From the NCBI GenBank assembly GCA_029937545.1, contig JAPYPR010000010.1, forward strand, positions 1-64,000: a stretch of DNA of 64,000 bases, written 5' to 3'. Source of the stretch: Erythrobacter sp. (GTDB taxonomy: Bacteria; Pseudomonadota; Alphaproteobacteria; Sphingomonadales; Sphingomonadaceae). The notes below the pieces were generated by a model. It saw nothing but the letters and a program-made list of their open reading frames with translations. It made no database searches and was not told the origin of the DNA. The translations under genes were made by a program, and so were the position numbers. This document shows, piece after piece, positions 25,158 to 36,239 of this stretch. Numbering within the stretch: the stretch's first letter is position 1; every line of letters starts with the position of its first letter.

Positions 25158-25660
25158 GGTCCCCTTCACCGCTCTGAACTGATCGGGTGACTTGATCGTT
25201 TCTTTTGGGAGTCGGGCGCGCCGGGATCGGCGGACTGATACAAAACGATAGCCCTTCGACATTCTCGATCGTTGCACGCGCGCGATGATGAGCCGGTAAT
25301 CGAGCGGATAGAACTGGCAACCAGTTTTTCGTCGTGTACGCTTATCCGGTTACTCGAGCGCCTTCAGATCGATTGGCTGATCTGACCTGCGGTAAAAGCG
25401 AACCGAAATCCTTGCCATGGGAACTGTCTTCTCAGTCTGTATGCCCAATTTGGAGGGGCGAACCAGAAATCCATCCCAGCCAGCTTTCAAAGCTGAAAAT
25501 TTGATCCTGCGTCCCAAAAAGGGCATCGAACCAATGCATTAGACGGTATTTGCGGGCCTTTTGCGGGCTCTTTGCACAAACCGAATTCCCTAAACATCTG
25601 AAAACAGGTAGAAAAAGAGGGCGCATGAGATGCCTCTTCTGGCACCAATTCTCTGTAAGC
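25158..25660. other. gene-free stretch at the right edge of the catabolic locus
   Basis: About 500 nt hold no reading frame with recognisable similarity. I see no tRNA, attachment-site repeat or IS end. CCCTTCGACATTCTCGATC at about 25252-25270 is faintly like one arm of the repeat described at 29776 but has no partner arm. The region separates accessory genes from a decayed galM, so an ancient junction may lie here. Confidence 0.4.
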
Positions 25661-26714
25661 TTAAATCGCAGTGCATTCGAACGCGTAGATCGTTCGGCTT
25701 GCGAAGCTGCGTCCGGGATGCAGGATCGTGGCGGGGAAGTGTGCTAGGTTCGGACTGTCGGGGAAGAATTGCGTTTCCAGCGCGATGGCGCTGTGAGGCG
25801 CGTATATTCTTCTGTTTTTACCCTTCGGCTCGCCGCCGAGGAACTTGGCGGATTAGAGCTGCAGCCCGGGCATGTCGGTGTGAACCGTCATGCGGCGGCC
25901 ACTGGCAGGGTCGAAAAGCGTAGCGGCTTCGCGCATGCCGGCGCCGTTTAGCGCGAAGCAGTGATCGTAACCCTTGCCGAGCGCGAGCTGTGCGTCCGGT
26001 GCGTCGATGTCGCGGGCGATCGGCTTGGGCTCGCGGAAATCGAATGGCGTCGATGCGACATCGGCCAACGCCCCGCTCGGGATGAGCTCGGGCGTTACCG
26101 GGAGGTAATGATCGGCGTGGATGGAAAGGACGTGGTCGAGCACGCTGGGCGCGCTCGCGCCCGCTAAATTCCAGTAGCTGTGTTGCGTCGGATTGAACGG
26201 CGTCGGCGCGTCGGTTTCCGCCGTGTAATCGGTGACGAGCCGGCGATCCTCGGTCCAGACGTAGCGCATGCTGGCGCGCAGATTGCCGGGATAGCCCTGG
26301 TCCCCGTCCGCGCTTTCCAGCGTGAAGGACACGCCGTCGCCCTCGCTCGTGCTGCTGAAGGCTTCCCCGCTCCAGCCGCGCTTGTCGAAGCCTTCCCGTC
26401 CGCCGTGCAATGCGTTCGGCGGTGGGTTCGCGTCGAGCACGTAAGTGTCCATCCAGCGTGAAGCGCGCGCCGGCGATGCGATTGGCGAAGCGTCCGATCA
26501 CCGCGCCGTGGTAATGGGGTTCGGAGAGACAGGTCGCGGCGCTGTCCTAGCCGAGGACTACGTCCGCGAGGTGGCCTCTGCGATCGGGCACCTCGAGCGA
26601 CAGCATCGTCGCGCCGAGATCCATGACCGTAAGCACTGCGCCATCAGCGCTTTCCAACCACCAGCTATGGACATCGCGGCTGTCGGCCAGCGCTTCTAAG
26701 AACCGCTTCTCCAC
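25661..26714 (-). pseudogene. galM: aldose 1-epimerase, disrupted
   Basis: Read across frames, this is a galactose mutarotase of about 350 residues. Recognisable pieces include LESADGAVLTVMDLGATMLS, AVIGRFANRIAGARFTLDG, NPTQHSYWNLAG, the catalytic region KGYDHCFALNG, and a C-terminal APHSAIALETQFFPDSPN. Three lesions are visible: an in-frame TAG at 26547-26549 right after ADVVLG, a frameshift near 26447-26453 (about one extra base) before DTYVLDANPPP, and TAA at 25853-25855 after MPGLQL. A GTG at 26712-26714 is the probable original start and the original stop is at 25661-25663. Downstream codons remain protein-like, so decay is recent. Confidence 0.88.
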
Positions 26715-26849
26715 TATCTTGGGCGGCGCAGCAGATTGCCTGCGCGTGGACAAGCGCGAAGTGCGGATGGGGGCGAAAATGCCTCGCGGCTTGAAAAAGA
26801 CTCGCAAACAGTGTGCTGGAGGCAGCAACGCAAGAGAGAGGCATTCGCG

Positions 26850-27725
26850 ATGAAGATGCGGTCATGGCTATTCGCGCCGGGCGACAGCGAGAAGAAGATG
26901 AGCAAGGCGGCCGATGGCGATGCCGATGTCGTGATTTTCGATCTCGAGGACGCCGTTGCGCCTGAGAACAAGCCTGCAGCGCGCGGCATGATCCGCGAGT
27001 ATCTGGATGCGCATCCGGAAAAGCGCGAACGCATTTTCGTACGCGTCAATCCGCTTGACGGACCCTACACGCTGCTCGATCTTGCGGCGGTGATGCCGGG
27101 GCGGCCGGGCGGGATCATGCTGCCCAAGGCCTATGGCCGACAGGATGTCGAGGCGCTGGACAAGTACCTCTCCGCGCTGGAGGCGGCGAACGATATCGCG
27201 CTCGGCTCGACGCCGGTGATCGTGCTGCTGACCGAAGTGGCGGAGAGCATGTTCCACGCTGGCGACTTCAAGGGCGCGCCGCGGCTGGTGGCGCTGACCT
27301 GGGGGGCGGAAGATCTTGCCGACAGTATCGGCGCGGCGAGCAACCGCAATCCCGACGGCAGCTTTGCGTTTACCTACGAGCTGGCGCGCAGCCTGTGCCT
27401 GCTCGGTGCGGCCGCGGCAGGCGTTCCGGCCATCGAGACGATCCAGGCCGACTTCCGCGATCTGGATGGGCTCAGGGCGCGTGCTGAGACCGTCCGGCGC
27501 TCGGGCTTTCGCGGCATGCTGGCGATCCACCCGGCGCAGGTGGAGGTTATCAACGAGGCCTTCACGCCGAGCGCGGAGGACGTTGCCGAAGCGGAGGAAA
27601 TCGTCGCGATCTTCGCCGCCAATCCCGGTGCGGGCACGATCGGCTGGAAGGGCGGCATGCTCGACCGGCCGCATCTGTCCCGGGCGCAGCAATTGCTGGC
27701 GCAGGTCGGGCAGGGGTCCGACTAA
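26850..27725 (+). CDS. CoA-ester lyase of the HpcH/CitE family
   Basis: This 291-residue TIM-barrel lyase acts on citramalyl-, malyl- or related CoA esters using Mg2+. Features are RSWLFAPGDSEKKMSKA (about 3-19), ADVVIFDLEDAVAPENKPAA (about 24-43) and RVNPLDGPYTLLDL. The acidic metal ligand is in LTEVAESMFHAG and ALTWGAEDLADSIGA follows. ATG 26850 gives the canonical N-terminus KMRSWLFAPGD; longer starts run back into the decayed galM. It stands alone between galM and the convergent tyrC, 17 nt from the end of the latter. It is more likely general metabolism than part of the upstream catabolic locus. Confidence 0.87.
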   Translation: MKMRSWLFAPGDSEKKMSKAADGDADVVIFDLEDAVAPENKPAARGMIREYLDAHPEKRERIFVRVNPLDGPYTLLDLAAVMPGRPGGIMLPKAYGRQDVEALDKYLSALEAANDIALGSTPVIVLLTEVAESMFHAGDFKGAPRLVALTWGAEDLADSIGAASNRNPDGSFAFTYELARSLCLLGAAAAGVPAIETIQADFRDLDGLRARAETVRRSGFRGMLAIHPAQVEVINEAFTPSAEDVAEAEEIVAIFAANPGAGTIGWKGGMLDRPHLSRAQQLLAQVGQGSD

Positions 27726-27742
27726 GCTCCAGAATTTGGGCG

Positions 27743-28648
27743 CTAGTGGTCGGAGCGGCCGAAATCGGGCCGGGCATCGTCCTGCCCTTCCTCGATGATC
27801 GAGCGGCGGATCGTGCGCGTGCGCTCGAACAGCTCGAACAAAGTGTCGCCGTCGCCATTGCGGATCGCGCGTTGGAGGGCGGTGAGGTCCTCGGTGAAAC
27901 GGCCCAGCACTTCGAGCACGGCGTCGCGATTGGTCAGGAAGACATCGCGCCACATGGTCGGATCGCTGGCGGCGATGCGGGTGAAATCGCGGAAACCGCC
28001 GGCGGAATATTTGATGACCTCGCCGCGCGTCACCTCCTCCAGATCGCTGGCGGTGCCGACGATGGTGTAGGCGATGAGGTGGGGGATATGGCTGGTCACC
28101 GCGAGCACGAGGTCGTGGTGCGCAGGTTCCATGATCTCGACCTTCGCGCCAAGGCCTTGCCAGATGCCAGCGACTTGCTCGACCGCCTCTGTGGGGGTGT
28201 CGTCTTCAGGGGTGAGGATGCACCAGCGGTGGCGGAACAGCTCGGGAAAGCCTGCCTCGGGTCCGCTCTTCTCTGTACCCGCGACGGGGTGGGCCGGGAC
28301 CACCACGGCATCGGGCAGGGCCTTCGCAACAGCCTGCGCGACGCTATGCTTCGAAGAGCCGACATCGCTGACGATCGCTCCGGGCGGCAGCGCGGCTGCA
28401 ATGCTTTGCGCCGCAGCGGCCATCGCGCCGACGGGCACGCAGAGGATGACGAGCTGCGCCTCGCGCACCGCGTCGTCTGCGGTGTCGCAGACGGCGCCGA
28501 CCAGGCCGCGCTCCGATGCTTTTCGCCTGACGTCCGCATCCGCATCCCATCCGGTGGTAGTGATTGCGGGGAGCGTCTCGCGCAGGGCGAGGCCGATGGA
28601 GCCGCCGATCAGGCCGAGACCGATGATCGCGATCCGCTCGATGCTCAT
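27743..28648 (-). CDS. tyrC: prephenate/arogenate (cyclohexadienyl) dehydrogenase
   Basis: This 301-residue NAD-dependent enzyme of tyrosine synthesis has the Rossmann start [20 protein letters not shown]. The TyrA-type motif around [18 protein letters not shown] includes the catalytic His, and [13 protein letters not shown] lies further on. There is no fused chorismate mutase or ACT domain, as in the alphaproteobacterial TyrC type. ATG 28648 overlaps the stop of hisC by 4 nt, so the pair forms an aromatic amino-acid operon: aminotransferase first, dehydrogenase second. Whether prephenate or arogenate is preferred cannot be told. Confidence 0.9.
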   Translation of the reverse strand: MSIERIAIIGLGLIGGSIGLALRETLPAITTTGWDADADVRRKASERGLVGAVCDTADDAVREAQLVILCVPVGAMAAAAQSIAAALPPGAIVSDVGSSKHSVAQAVAKALPDAVVVPAHPVAGTEKSGPEAGFPELFRHRWCILTPEDDTPTEAVEQVAGIWQGLGAKVEIMEPAHHDLVLAVTSHIPHLIAYTIVGTASDLEEVTRGEVIKYSAGGFRDFTRIAASDPTMWRDVFLTNRDAVLEVLGRFTEDLTALQRAIRNGDGDTLFELFERTRTIRRSIIEEGQDDARPDFGRSDH

Positions 28649-29745
28649 GCGGGTTCTCCGCACAGGTCGCGCAACACGGCGGCGATGGCATCCATCTGCT
28701 CAGGTGTGCCCACGGTGATCCGCAGCGCTTGCGGCAGGCCCTGGCCGGGCAGGTGACGCACGGCATAGCCCGCTTCGGCAATTGCATTAAGCGCGGTGGT
28801 TGCGGCGAGATCGCCTTCGAACACGACGAGGACGAAATTGGCCTCGCTCGGCAGGGCGCGCAGGCCGTGATTGCCGAGGGCTGCGATCTGGTCGACGAAG
28901 CGCGCGCGGGCAGCCGCATTGGCATCTCGCGACTCGGCGACGAAGGCTTGGTCTGAAAGCGCGGCTAGTGCCGCCCGCTGCCCGCTAGCTGTAACATTGA
29001 ACGCGCCGCGCAAGCGGTTGAGCGCATCGATCAGGAGCGACGCTCCGGTCGCCCAGCCCACGCGCTCGCCCGCAATTCCATAGGCCTTGGCGAAGGTGCG
29101 GGTGACGAGGACGTTGTCGTGCCGGGCGGCGAGATCCATGCCGCCATCGTCCACTCCCTCGGGTAGGAATTCGGCATAGGCCTGGTCGACCACCAGCAGC
29201 ACATCCTTTGGCAGGACCGCGTGCAGGCGCTCCACTTCGGTGCGCGGCAGGAAGGTGCCGATGGGATTATTCGGGTTGTCGAGCAGCACCACTCGCGTCC
29301 GCTCGGTCACGGCGGCAAGGATGTTATCGACATCGGGCGCGTAGTCGCTGTCCTCGGCCAGCACGACCTTCGCCCCGACCTTGTGCGCGAGCAGCGGGTA
29401 GAGCGAGAACGAGTAGCGCGAAAACAGCACTTCGTCGCCCGGCCCGGCGAAGGCCTGCACTGCGCCATGGAGGCATTCACCCGAGCCGGTGCCGCAGACA
29501 ATGCGCACCGGATCGATGCCGTGCAGTTCGCCAATGGCCTCGCGCAATTGCGTGGCGTCGGGGTCGGGATAGAGGTTCGGCTCGTGCTCGCCCGCAAGCG
29601 CCTCGATCACCTTGGGGCTGCAGCCGAGCGGGTTCTCGTTCGCCGACAATTTGACCAGCGGGCGGCCATCGGCAGCCTTCGACTTGCCGGGCACATAGGC
29701 GTGGATCGCCTCGATCCACGGTTTCAGGGTAGGACGGTCTGCCAT
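28645..29745 (-). CDS. hisC: histidinol-phosphate / aromatic aminotransferase
   Basis: This 366-residue class I/II PLP aminotransferase has [16 protein letters not shown] at about 31-46, [15 protein letters not shown] and [11 protein letters not shown]. The Schiff-base Lys lies in [18 protein letters not shown]. The ATG at 29745 gives a normal N-terminus ([20 protein letters not shown]). Coupling with tyrC suggests that it serves phenylalanine/tyrosine transamination as well as, or instead of, histidine synthesis; HisC homologues are known to do both. No other his genes are nearby. Confidence 0.88.
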   Translation of the reverse strand: MADRPTLKPWIEAIHAYVPGKSKAADGRPLVKLSANENPLGCSPKVIEALAGEHEPNLYPDPDATQLREAIGELHGIDPVRIVCGTGSGECLHGAVQAFAGPGDEVLFSRYSFSLYPLLAHKVGAKVVLAEDSDYAPDVDNILAAVTERTRVVLLDNPNNPIGTFLPRTEVERLHAVLPKDVLLVVDQAYAEFLPEGVDDGGMDLAARHDNVLVTRTFAKAYGIAGERVGWATGASLLIDALNRLRGAFNVTASGQRAALAALSDQAFVAESRDANAAARARFVDQIAALGNHGLRALPSEANFVLVVFEGDLAATTALNAIAEAGYAVRHLPGQGLPQALRITVGTPEQMDAIAAVLRDLCGEPA

Positions 29746-29775
29746 CTTGCGTCTGCGCCATAAAGAATTACGGCC

Positions 29776-29844
29776 CTTCGACAAGCTCGGGGCGAACGGT
29801 TAGAGCGCTGAGTTCTAAATCCGTTCGTGCTGAGCTTGTCGAAG
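29776..29844. repeat. REP-like hairpin with CTTCGACAAGCTC arms
   Basis: The left arm 29776-29799 and the right arm 29821-29844 pair at about 21 of 24 positions. The loop between them contains a second inverted pair, TTAGA and TCTAA. The arm sequence (CCGTTCGTGCTGAGCTTGTC read along the right arm) is familiar as a dispersed intergenic repeat in Sphingomonadales genomes. It lies between divergent hisC and metX. Without the rest of the genome I cannot count copies. Confidence 0.75.
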
Positions 29845-29875
29845 CATCGTTCTTTCTCGTGAGCCAAGGCCAGAT

Positions 29876-30964
29876 TTGAGCACCACCTCTAAAACGCTGA
29901 CATTGCCCGCACCGCTGCCGCTCGACGGCGGGGGCGAGCTGGCGCGTGTCGAGATCGCTTACGAGACATATGGCGCGCTGAACGCGGACCGCTCCAACGC
30001 CATCCTGCTGTGCCATGCGCTGACCGGCGACCAATATGTCGCGAGCCCTCACCCGATCACCGGCAAACCCGGATGGTGGGAGCGGATGGTCGGCCCCGGA
30101 AAGCCGATCGATACCGACCGCTTTCACGTCATCTGCCCCAATGTCATCGGCAGCTGCATGGGCTCCACCGGCCCGGCGAGCGAGGCTTCGGACGGGCAGC
30201 CTTATGCCATGCGCTTCCCGGTCATCACCATCCGCGACATGGTCCGCGCGCATGGCGGTCTGCTCGACGCGCTGGGGATCGAAACGCTGCATGCCGTGGT
30301 CGGCGGATCGATGGGCGGGATGCAGGCGCTGAGCCTCGCGGCCAACTGGCCCGAGCGCGCAGAACGCGTCCTCGTGATCGCCTCGACCAGCCGCCATTCG
30401 GCGCAGAACATCGGCTTCCACGAACTCGGGCGGCAGGCGGTCATGGCCGATCCGCGGTGGAACCAGGGCGACTATTACACTGGCGAGGCACCCGACAGCG
30501 GCCTCGCCGTGGCGCGCATGGCGGCGCATATCACCTATCTTTCCGAAGAAGCGCTGACCGAGAAGTTCGGGCGGAACCTGCAGGATCGGGAGGCCAAGAC
30601 CTTCGGCTTCGATGCCGATTTCCAGGTCGAATCGTACCTGCGTTACCAGGGTAGTGGCTTCACCCAGAGGTTCGACGCCAACAGCTATCTCTACATCACC
30701 CGAGCGATGGATTATTTCGACCTTGCCGAGGAACATGGCGGAAAACTTGCGAATGCGTTTGCAGGGACGCAAGCGCGCTTCTGCCTCGTCAGCTTCGATA
30801 GCGACTGGCTCTATCCGACCGCGGAGAGCCGCCATGTCGTCCACGCTCTAAATGCGGCGGGCGCAGCGGTCAGCTTCGTGGAGCTCAGCGCGCCGCATGG
30901 GCACGACAGCTTCCTGCTCGACGTCCCGGCGCTCGATCGGGTGATCCGGGGCTTCCTGAGATGA
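29876..30964 (+). CDS. metX: homoserine O-acyltransferase
   Basis: This 362-residue alpha/beta-hydrolase transfers an acyl group from acyl-CoA to homoserine in methionine synthesis. The nucleophile elbow is [15 protein letters not shown] (Ser near 147). The Asp and His of the triad are in [10 protein letters not shown] and [11 protein letters not shown], near 308 and 342. [10 protein letters not shown] is also typical of MetX. The start is TTG 29876, with CCAAGG about 7 nt upstream. The stop overlaps metW by 4 nt, the usual metXW pair. Acetyl versus succinyl specificity is not clear by eye. Confidence 0.93.
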   Translation: MSTTSKTLTLPAPLPLDGGGELARVEIAYETYGALNADRSNAILLCHALTGDQYVASPHPITGKPGWWERMVGPGKPIDTDRFHVICPNVIGSCMGSTGPASEASDGQPYAMRFPVITIRDMVRAHGGLLDALGIETLHAVVGGSMGGMQALSLAANWPERAERVLVIASTSRHSAQNIGFHELGRQAVMADPRWNQGDYYTGEAPDSGLAVARMAAHITYLSEEALTEKFGRNLQDREAKTFGFDADFQVESYLRYQGSGFTQRFDANSYLYITRAMDYFDLAEEHGGKLANAFAGTQARFCLVSFDSDWLYPTAESRHVVHALNAAGAAVSFVELSAPHGHDSFLLDVPALDRVIRGFLR

Positions 30965-31545
30965 GCATTCGGCCCGACCTTGCCGTTATCGCTGGACACG
31001 TAACACCCGGCAGCCGCGTGCTCGATATCGGCTGCGGCGACGGGGCGCTGATGATTGCCCTGCGCGAAAAAGACTGCGACGTGCGCGGCATCGAAATCGA
31101 CGGCGACTGCGTCGAACGCTGCGTCAGCCAAGGCCTCAGCGTGGTGCAGGGCGATGCCGACCGCGATCTCGCCGACTATCCCGACAAGGGCTTCGACTAC
31201 GCGATCCTCAGCCAGACGCTACAAACCGCCGCGCGGCCGGACCGCATGTTGGACGAGCTGTTGCGTGTCGGCACCCGCGCCTTCGTCAGCTTCCCGAATT
31301 TCGCCCATTGGCGCACCCGCGCCGCCTTGCTGTTCGGCGGCCGCATGCCGGTAACGCGCGCGATACCTGTCAGCTGGTATGCGACGCAGAACATCCATCA
31401 CGTAACGGTGAAGGATTTCCGCGACCTCGCCAAAGAAAAAGGCGCGCGGATCGAGCGCGAATGGTTCTTCGCCGGCGAGCGGCCGCTTGGGCGTGCTGGT
31501 GCGAACGGGAGAGCGGAGTTCGCCGTCTTCGAGCTGAGCCGCTAG
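30961..31545 (+). CDS. metW: methionine biosynthesis protein MetW
   Basis: This 194-residue class I methyltransferase-like protein pairs with MetX in proteobacteria. The SAM-binding motif is [17 protein letters not shown] (about 18-34), and motif-II-like YAILSQTLQ follows. The C-terminal part includes [20 protein letters not shown], which is typical of MetW. It overlaps metX by 4 nt and is convergent with fghA, overlapping its end by 4 nt. Confidence 0.92.
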   Translation: MSIRPDLAVIAGHVTPGSRVLDIGCGDGALMIALREKDCDVRGIEIDGDCVERCVSQGLSVVQGDADRDLADYPDKGFDYAILSQTLQTAARPDRMLDELLRVGTRAFVSFPNFAHWRTRAALLFGGRMPVTRAIPVSWYATQNIHHVTVKDFRDLAKEKGARIEREWFFAGERPLGRAGANGRAEFAVFELSR

Positions 31546-32384
31546 ACCCCCAGCCGCTCCGCGTGCCACGCGATATGCTCGGCCATGAAGGTCGAGATAA
31601 AGTAATAAGAGTGGTCGTAGCCCTGCTGCATGCGGATTTCCGGGTTCATGCCGGCCTTGGCGCAGGCCATCGATAGGGCGCCGGTCTTGAGCTGCTCCTC
31701 GAGGAAATTGTCCGCCGTGCCCTGGTCCACCAGCAAATGGTCGAGCCGCGCGCCGTCCTCGATCAGCGCGACCGCATCGTAATCGCGCCACGCCGACTTA
31801 TCCTCGCCGAGGTAGCGGCCGAGCGCCTTTTCGCCCCACGGAACCTGGCTCGGCGCGACGATCGGCGAAAAGGCGCTGACCGAGCGAAAGCGGTCGGGGT
31901 TGCGCAAGGCAATGGTGAGTGCGCCGTGGCCGCCCATCGAATGGCCGGTGATCGACTGCCGTTCCAGGTCGACCGGAAACTCCGCCGCGATCACTTCGGG
32001 CAGTTCCTGCTCGATATAGCTGCGCATCCGGTAGTGCTTCGCCCACGGCTCCTGCGTCGCATCGACATAAAAGCCTGCGCCCTTGCCGAAATCATATTCG
32101 TCCGCCGCATCGGGCACGCCCTCTCCGCGCGGGCTGGTGTCGGGGGCGACGAAGACGATCCCGTGTTCCGCACAGGCACGGCGGTATTCGCCTTTCTCGG
32201 TGACGTTCTCATGCGTGCAGGTGAGGCCAGAAAGATACCACAGCACCGGCAGTTTGATCCCCGGCATGTGCGGCGGGACATAGACCGAAAAAGTCATTTC
32301 CGTCCCGGTTTCGCGCGACTGGTGGGAGCAGACGAATTGCTCGCCTTCATAGGCCCGGTTTTGCGAAATATAGTCGAGCGGCAT
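31542..32384 (-). CDS. fghA: S-formylglutathione hydrolase
   Basis: This 280-residue esterase D-type hydrolase releases formate and glutathione from S-formylglutathione, the second step of formaldehyde detoxification. Family features are WYLSGLTCTHENVTEKGE (about 58-75), APDTSPRGEGVPDAADEYDF and the nucleophile elbow ITGHSMGGHGALTIAL (Ser near 150). A triad Asp is in LLVDQGTADNFL and a triad His in YDHSYYFISTF. ATG 32384 is chosen because upstream codons in this frame are not protein-like. It is the last gene of the frmA-cupin-VOC-fghA run. Confidence 0.93.
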   Translation of the reverse strand: MPLDYISQNRAYEGEQFVCSHQSRETGTEMTFSVYVPPHMPGIKLPVLWYLSGLTCTHENVTEKGEYRRACAEHGIVFVAPDTSPRGEGVPDAADEYDFGKGAGFYVDATQEPWAKHYRMRSYIEQELPEVIAAEFPVDLERQSITGHSMGGHGALTIALRNPDRFRSVSAFSPIVAPSQVPWGEKALGRYLGEDKSAWRDYDAVALIEDGARLDHLLVDQGTADNFLEEQLKTGALSMACAKAGMNPEIRMQQGYDHSYYFISTFMAEHIAWHAERLGV

Positions 32385-32499
32385 GATTGGGTTTCCTATC
32401 GGATCGGAAAGTTGGCCTGCCCCAATACGCGAAGGGCGCAGCCGGCCAAGAACCGCTGCGCCCAAAGCACCCCTGTTCGGGACGATATGAAGTGGAGGC

Positions 32500-32892
32500 T
32501 CAGCTCGCGCGGTGGATACCGCAGATCTTGTGGCCGTCGAGGTCGCGGAAGTAGCTGAGGTGCATCGCGCCCATCGTGCTTTCGCGCAGGCCCGGCGGGT
32601 CCTCGATGCTGGTGCCGCCATTGGCCACGGCGACATCGTGAAGTTCCTTCACTTGTTCGGGCGAGGTGCAGCGAAAGCCGATGGTCATGCCATTGGCGCA
32701 GGTCGCGGCTTCGCCGTCGATCGGCTGACTGAGCGCCAGGACATTGCCGTCATGCATAAAGAACACGCGCTTGGTCCCGCTGTCGGTGGTGTTGTCCATC
32801 GCCCCCTCGACGCCGAGCACGCCGAGGACCTTCTCGTAGAACGCCTTCGACTTGTCGATATCGTTGGTGCCGATCATGATATGATTGAACAT
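32500..32892 (-). CDS. VOC/glyoxalase-fold protein
   Basis: This 130-residue single vicinal-oxygen-chelate domain protein starts FNHIMIGTNDIDKSKAFYEK. It has PIDGEAATCANGMTIGFRC in the middle and AMHLSYFRDLDGHKICGIHR at the end. Metal ligands of the fold are plausible at the first His and near the C-terminus. GGAGAGG before ATG 32892 supports the start. It lies between the cupin gene and fghA in the formaldehyde operon. A role in handling glutathione adducts or methylglyoxal is possible, but no substrate can be assigned. Confidence 0.85.
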   Translation of the reverse strand: MFNHIMIGTNDIDKSKAFYEKVLGVLGVEGAMDNTTDSGTKRVFFMHDGNVLALSQPIDGEAATCANGMTIGFRCTSPEQVKELHDVAVANGGTSIEDPPGLRESTMGAMHLSYFRDLDGHKICGIHRAS

Positions 32893-32954
32893 TCGCGCCT
32901 CTCCTTTGCGTTTCGATTCGCTACCTTAATGAGACCCTTCGGTTGCGCAAGCAA

Positions 32955-33307
32955 TCAAACATCGACTGCGATGGTCGCCGTGTCCGGATCGCCCGTATTC
33001 GGTGCCTCAGCCGGATCGAGCATCAACAGCTGGACTTCCCCTTTGCGCGCGGCGGGGCGGTGCTCTTCGCCCGTTTCGATCAGCAAGAGCTCGCCCGGCA
33101 GCAGCGTTTCCGTGCGATCGCGAAATTCGACTTCCAACTCGCCGGAGATGCAGAGGAAGAGCTCGTCATGGGTATGGCTGTGCCAGTCGAATTCGCCGTC
33201 GAGCTTCGCGATGCGGACCTCGTGCCCTTCGTATCGCGCCACGATGCGCGGCGCCCAGTGCTCGCTGAAGGTAGCGAACTTTTCGGCGAGTACGACTTTC
33301 TTCGCCA

Positions 33308-33308
<1 letters not shown>
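32955..33308 (-). CDS. cupin-domain protein
   Basis: This 117-residue single cupin has the metal-binding motif WHSHTHDELFLCISGELEVE (about 42-61) with two His and a Glu, followed by the second motif with GEEHRPAARKGEV. Its ATG overlaps the stop of frmA by one base (TGATG). This places it inside the formaldehyde-detoxification operon, where small cupins are often found; their function there is not established. It may be a sensor or a metal enzyme. Confidence 0.85.
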
Positions 33309-34414
<1,106 letters not shown>

Positions 34415-34512
34415 TGTAGGTGTCTCCTGTTCGCTCGCGGACCTAGGCAAAGCGGCGTGACCCCGCAAGCACGGTTGCCCGCCATTCAGGCGAGGGGATA
34501 TAGAGCCGCGGC

Positions 34513-34899
34513 ATGACGAAACTGCTTCTCGCCGCCGGCCTTGCCCTCGCATCGCTCCCGCTCGCCGCGCAGGATGCGCCTGCCCCTGCCGAGGCTGCGC
34601 TGCCCACACTCTCGCTCGAACAGCGCAGCAGCCTGCGCTGCGGTGTCGCCTTCGGGCTGATCGCCAAGGGTCAGGCGGAAGGCGATGCGCGCGCTGCTTC
34701 CTATCCCGCGATGGAGCCCCGCGGGCGCGAATTCTTCGTGCGCACCATGGCCGGGCTGATGGACGATCACGACCTCACCCGCGAACAGGCGAACGAGCTG
34801 GCCTTCGAGACCACGATGACGCTGATGAACGAGGGGCTGGAAGCGCGCGAAGCGATGATGCCCAATTGCCTGCTGCTGCTGGAAGCTTCGGGCGTCTGA
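34513..34899 (+). CDS. small exported hypothetical protein
   Basis: I do not recognise the family. The 128-residue product has a signal peptide ([19 protein letters not shown], about residues 2-20) and a mature helical domain. Cys residues are in [14 protein letters not shown] and PNCLLLLE, and could form one disulfide. It is divergent from frmA and followed 67 nt later by another exported small protein. A periplasmic location is likely; the role is unknown. Confidence 0.7.
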   Translation: MTKLLLAAGLALASLPLAAQDAPAPAEAALPTLSLEQRSSLRCGVAFGLIAKGQAEGDARAASYPAMEPRGREFFVRTMAGLMDDHDLTREQANELAFETTMTLMNEGLEAREAMMPNCLLLLEASGV

Positions 34900-34965
34900 G
34901 CCCGTTCATGGCAGACTCAGCGCAAATCCGGTAGAAGCCGCGCGACGTAATTTCGGGGAATGACC

Positions 34966-35409
34966 ATGCGTAACGCCATCCTGCCTCTTGCCGCCGCGCT
35001 CGCGGTGACTGCCGCGCCTGCTGCCGCGCAGGACTACGACGCGCCGGACGTGGATGCTGCGCCCGAAACCCTGCCGCTTGCCGATATGGCGGAGGAGATG
35101 CGCGATCCCGAGCGGCAGCGCGACATGGCGCTGATGCTCCAGACCATGACCGAAGTGCTGCTCGACCTGCCGATCGCTCCGCTGGCCAAGGCCGCAGCCG
35201 ATATGGCGGGGGAGAAGGCCGAGGAAATCGATCCCGATCTTACCCTGCGCAAGGTCGCGCCCGATGCGGGCCGACTGAGCGAGGAAGTCGCCGTGGTTGT
35301 CCCGCGCGCGATGCAGGCGATGGGCGGGCTTGCCGAGGGGCTGTCCGACATGACGCCGGCCTTGCGCGACATGGCCCGCCGGATGCGTGAAGCGCTGTCG
35401 AAAGACTAA
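34966..35409 (+). CDS. exported hypothetical protein
   Basis: The 147-residue product has a signal peptide ending APAAAQ and a helical mature part with LADMAEEMRDPERQRDMALM and MGGLAEGLSDMTPALRDMAR. No family is known to me. ATG 34966 is preferred to the ATG at 34960 because CGGGGA then sits at normal distance. The mature part is Met-rich and amphipathic, suggesting a periplasmic coiled or helical-bundle protein. It forms a tandem with the previous exported gene. Confidence 0.68.
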   Translation: MRNAILPLAAALAVTAAPAAAQDYDAPDVDAAPETLPLADMAEEMRDPERQRDMALMLQTMTEVLLDLPIAPLAKAAADMAGEKAEEIDPDLTLRKVAPDAGRLSEEVAVVVPRAMQAMGGLAEGLSDMTPALRDMARRMREALSKD

Positions 35410-35496
35410 GCCTTCACCGATCCACTGGAATTTTAGCGCCTTCTCGCGCCGCCGTGGTGGACGCGCGACTCGCACTGGTGCATGAGCGGGGAACCG

Positions 35497-36168
35497 ATGT
35501 GGCAGCTTTACCAGTTCCCCCTGTGTCCCTTCAGTCGCAAGCTGCGCCTGCTCATGAGCGAGAAGAACGTCGCCTATGAGCTGGTGCGCGAGAACCCGTG
35601 GGAAGGGCGCGACGAGTTCTGGCAGCTGAACCCGGCGGGCCGCACGCCCGTGCTCCACGATCCCGACCGCCGCATCGCGCTAGCCGACAGCCGCGCGATC
35701 TGCGAGCTGCTGGAGGAAACGGTCGACCGCAATCCGATGATCAACGGATCGGCGCTGCAACGCGCGGAGATCCGCCGGCTGGTCGCGCTGTTCGACGAGA
35801 ACCTCTATGCCGACGTGACCGCGCCCGCGCTGCACGAGAAGATGAAGAAGCGCCTCGTCCTGCGCCAGTCGCCCGATGCGCAGGTGCTGCGCCAAATGGG
35901 CCGCCTGCTGCACGGCCACCTCGACTATATCGACTGGCTGGTGGACACGCGCCAATGGCTCGCGGGGCCGACGCTGAGCTTGGCCGATCTTGCCTGCGCG
36001 GCGCAACTTTCGGTGGTGGAATATCTCGGCGCGATGGACTGGAAGGGCCACGAACAGGCGCACGACTGGTATATGGTCATCAAGAGCCGCCCGAGCTTTC
36101 GCCCGCTGCTGGCAGAGAAGATGGAAGGCCTGCCCCCGCCGCGGGAGTATGCGGCGTTGGACCTTTAG
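35497..36168 (+). CDS. glutathione S-transferase family protein
   Basis: This 223-residue GST-like protein has an N-terminal thioredoxin fold (WQLYQFPLCPFSRKLRLLM; the CPFS segment holds the likely active-site residue). NPAGRTPVLHDPDRRIALAD includes the cis-Pro, and ADSRAICELLEE contacts glutathione. The C-terminal helical domain has WLAGPTLSLADLACAAQL. ATG 35497 is preferred over 35482 because GCGGGGA lies just before it. It may be detoxifying or redox-related; the genomic position does not specify a substrate. Confidence 0.85.
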   Translation: MWQLYQFPLCPFSRKLRLLMSEKNVAYELVRENPWEGRDEFWQLNPAGRTPVLHDPDRRIALADSRAICELLEETVDRNPMINGSALQRAEIRRLVALFDENLYADVTAPALHEKMKKRLVLRQSPDAQVLRQMGRLLHGHLDYIDWLVDTRQWLAGPTLSLADLACAAQLSVVEYLGAMDWKGHEQAHDWYMVIKSRPSFRPLLAEKMEGLPPPREYAALDL

Positions 36169-36239
36169 CCGGGTTCTGGATTGTCATTCACCTTGGAGTT
36201 CGCAAAGCCGGGGTGGTCTTCAAATTTCCCCGTTTCGAT

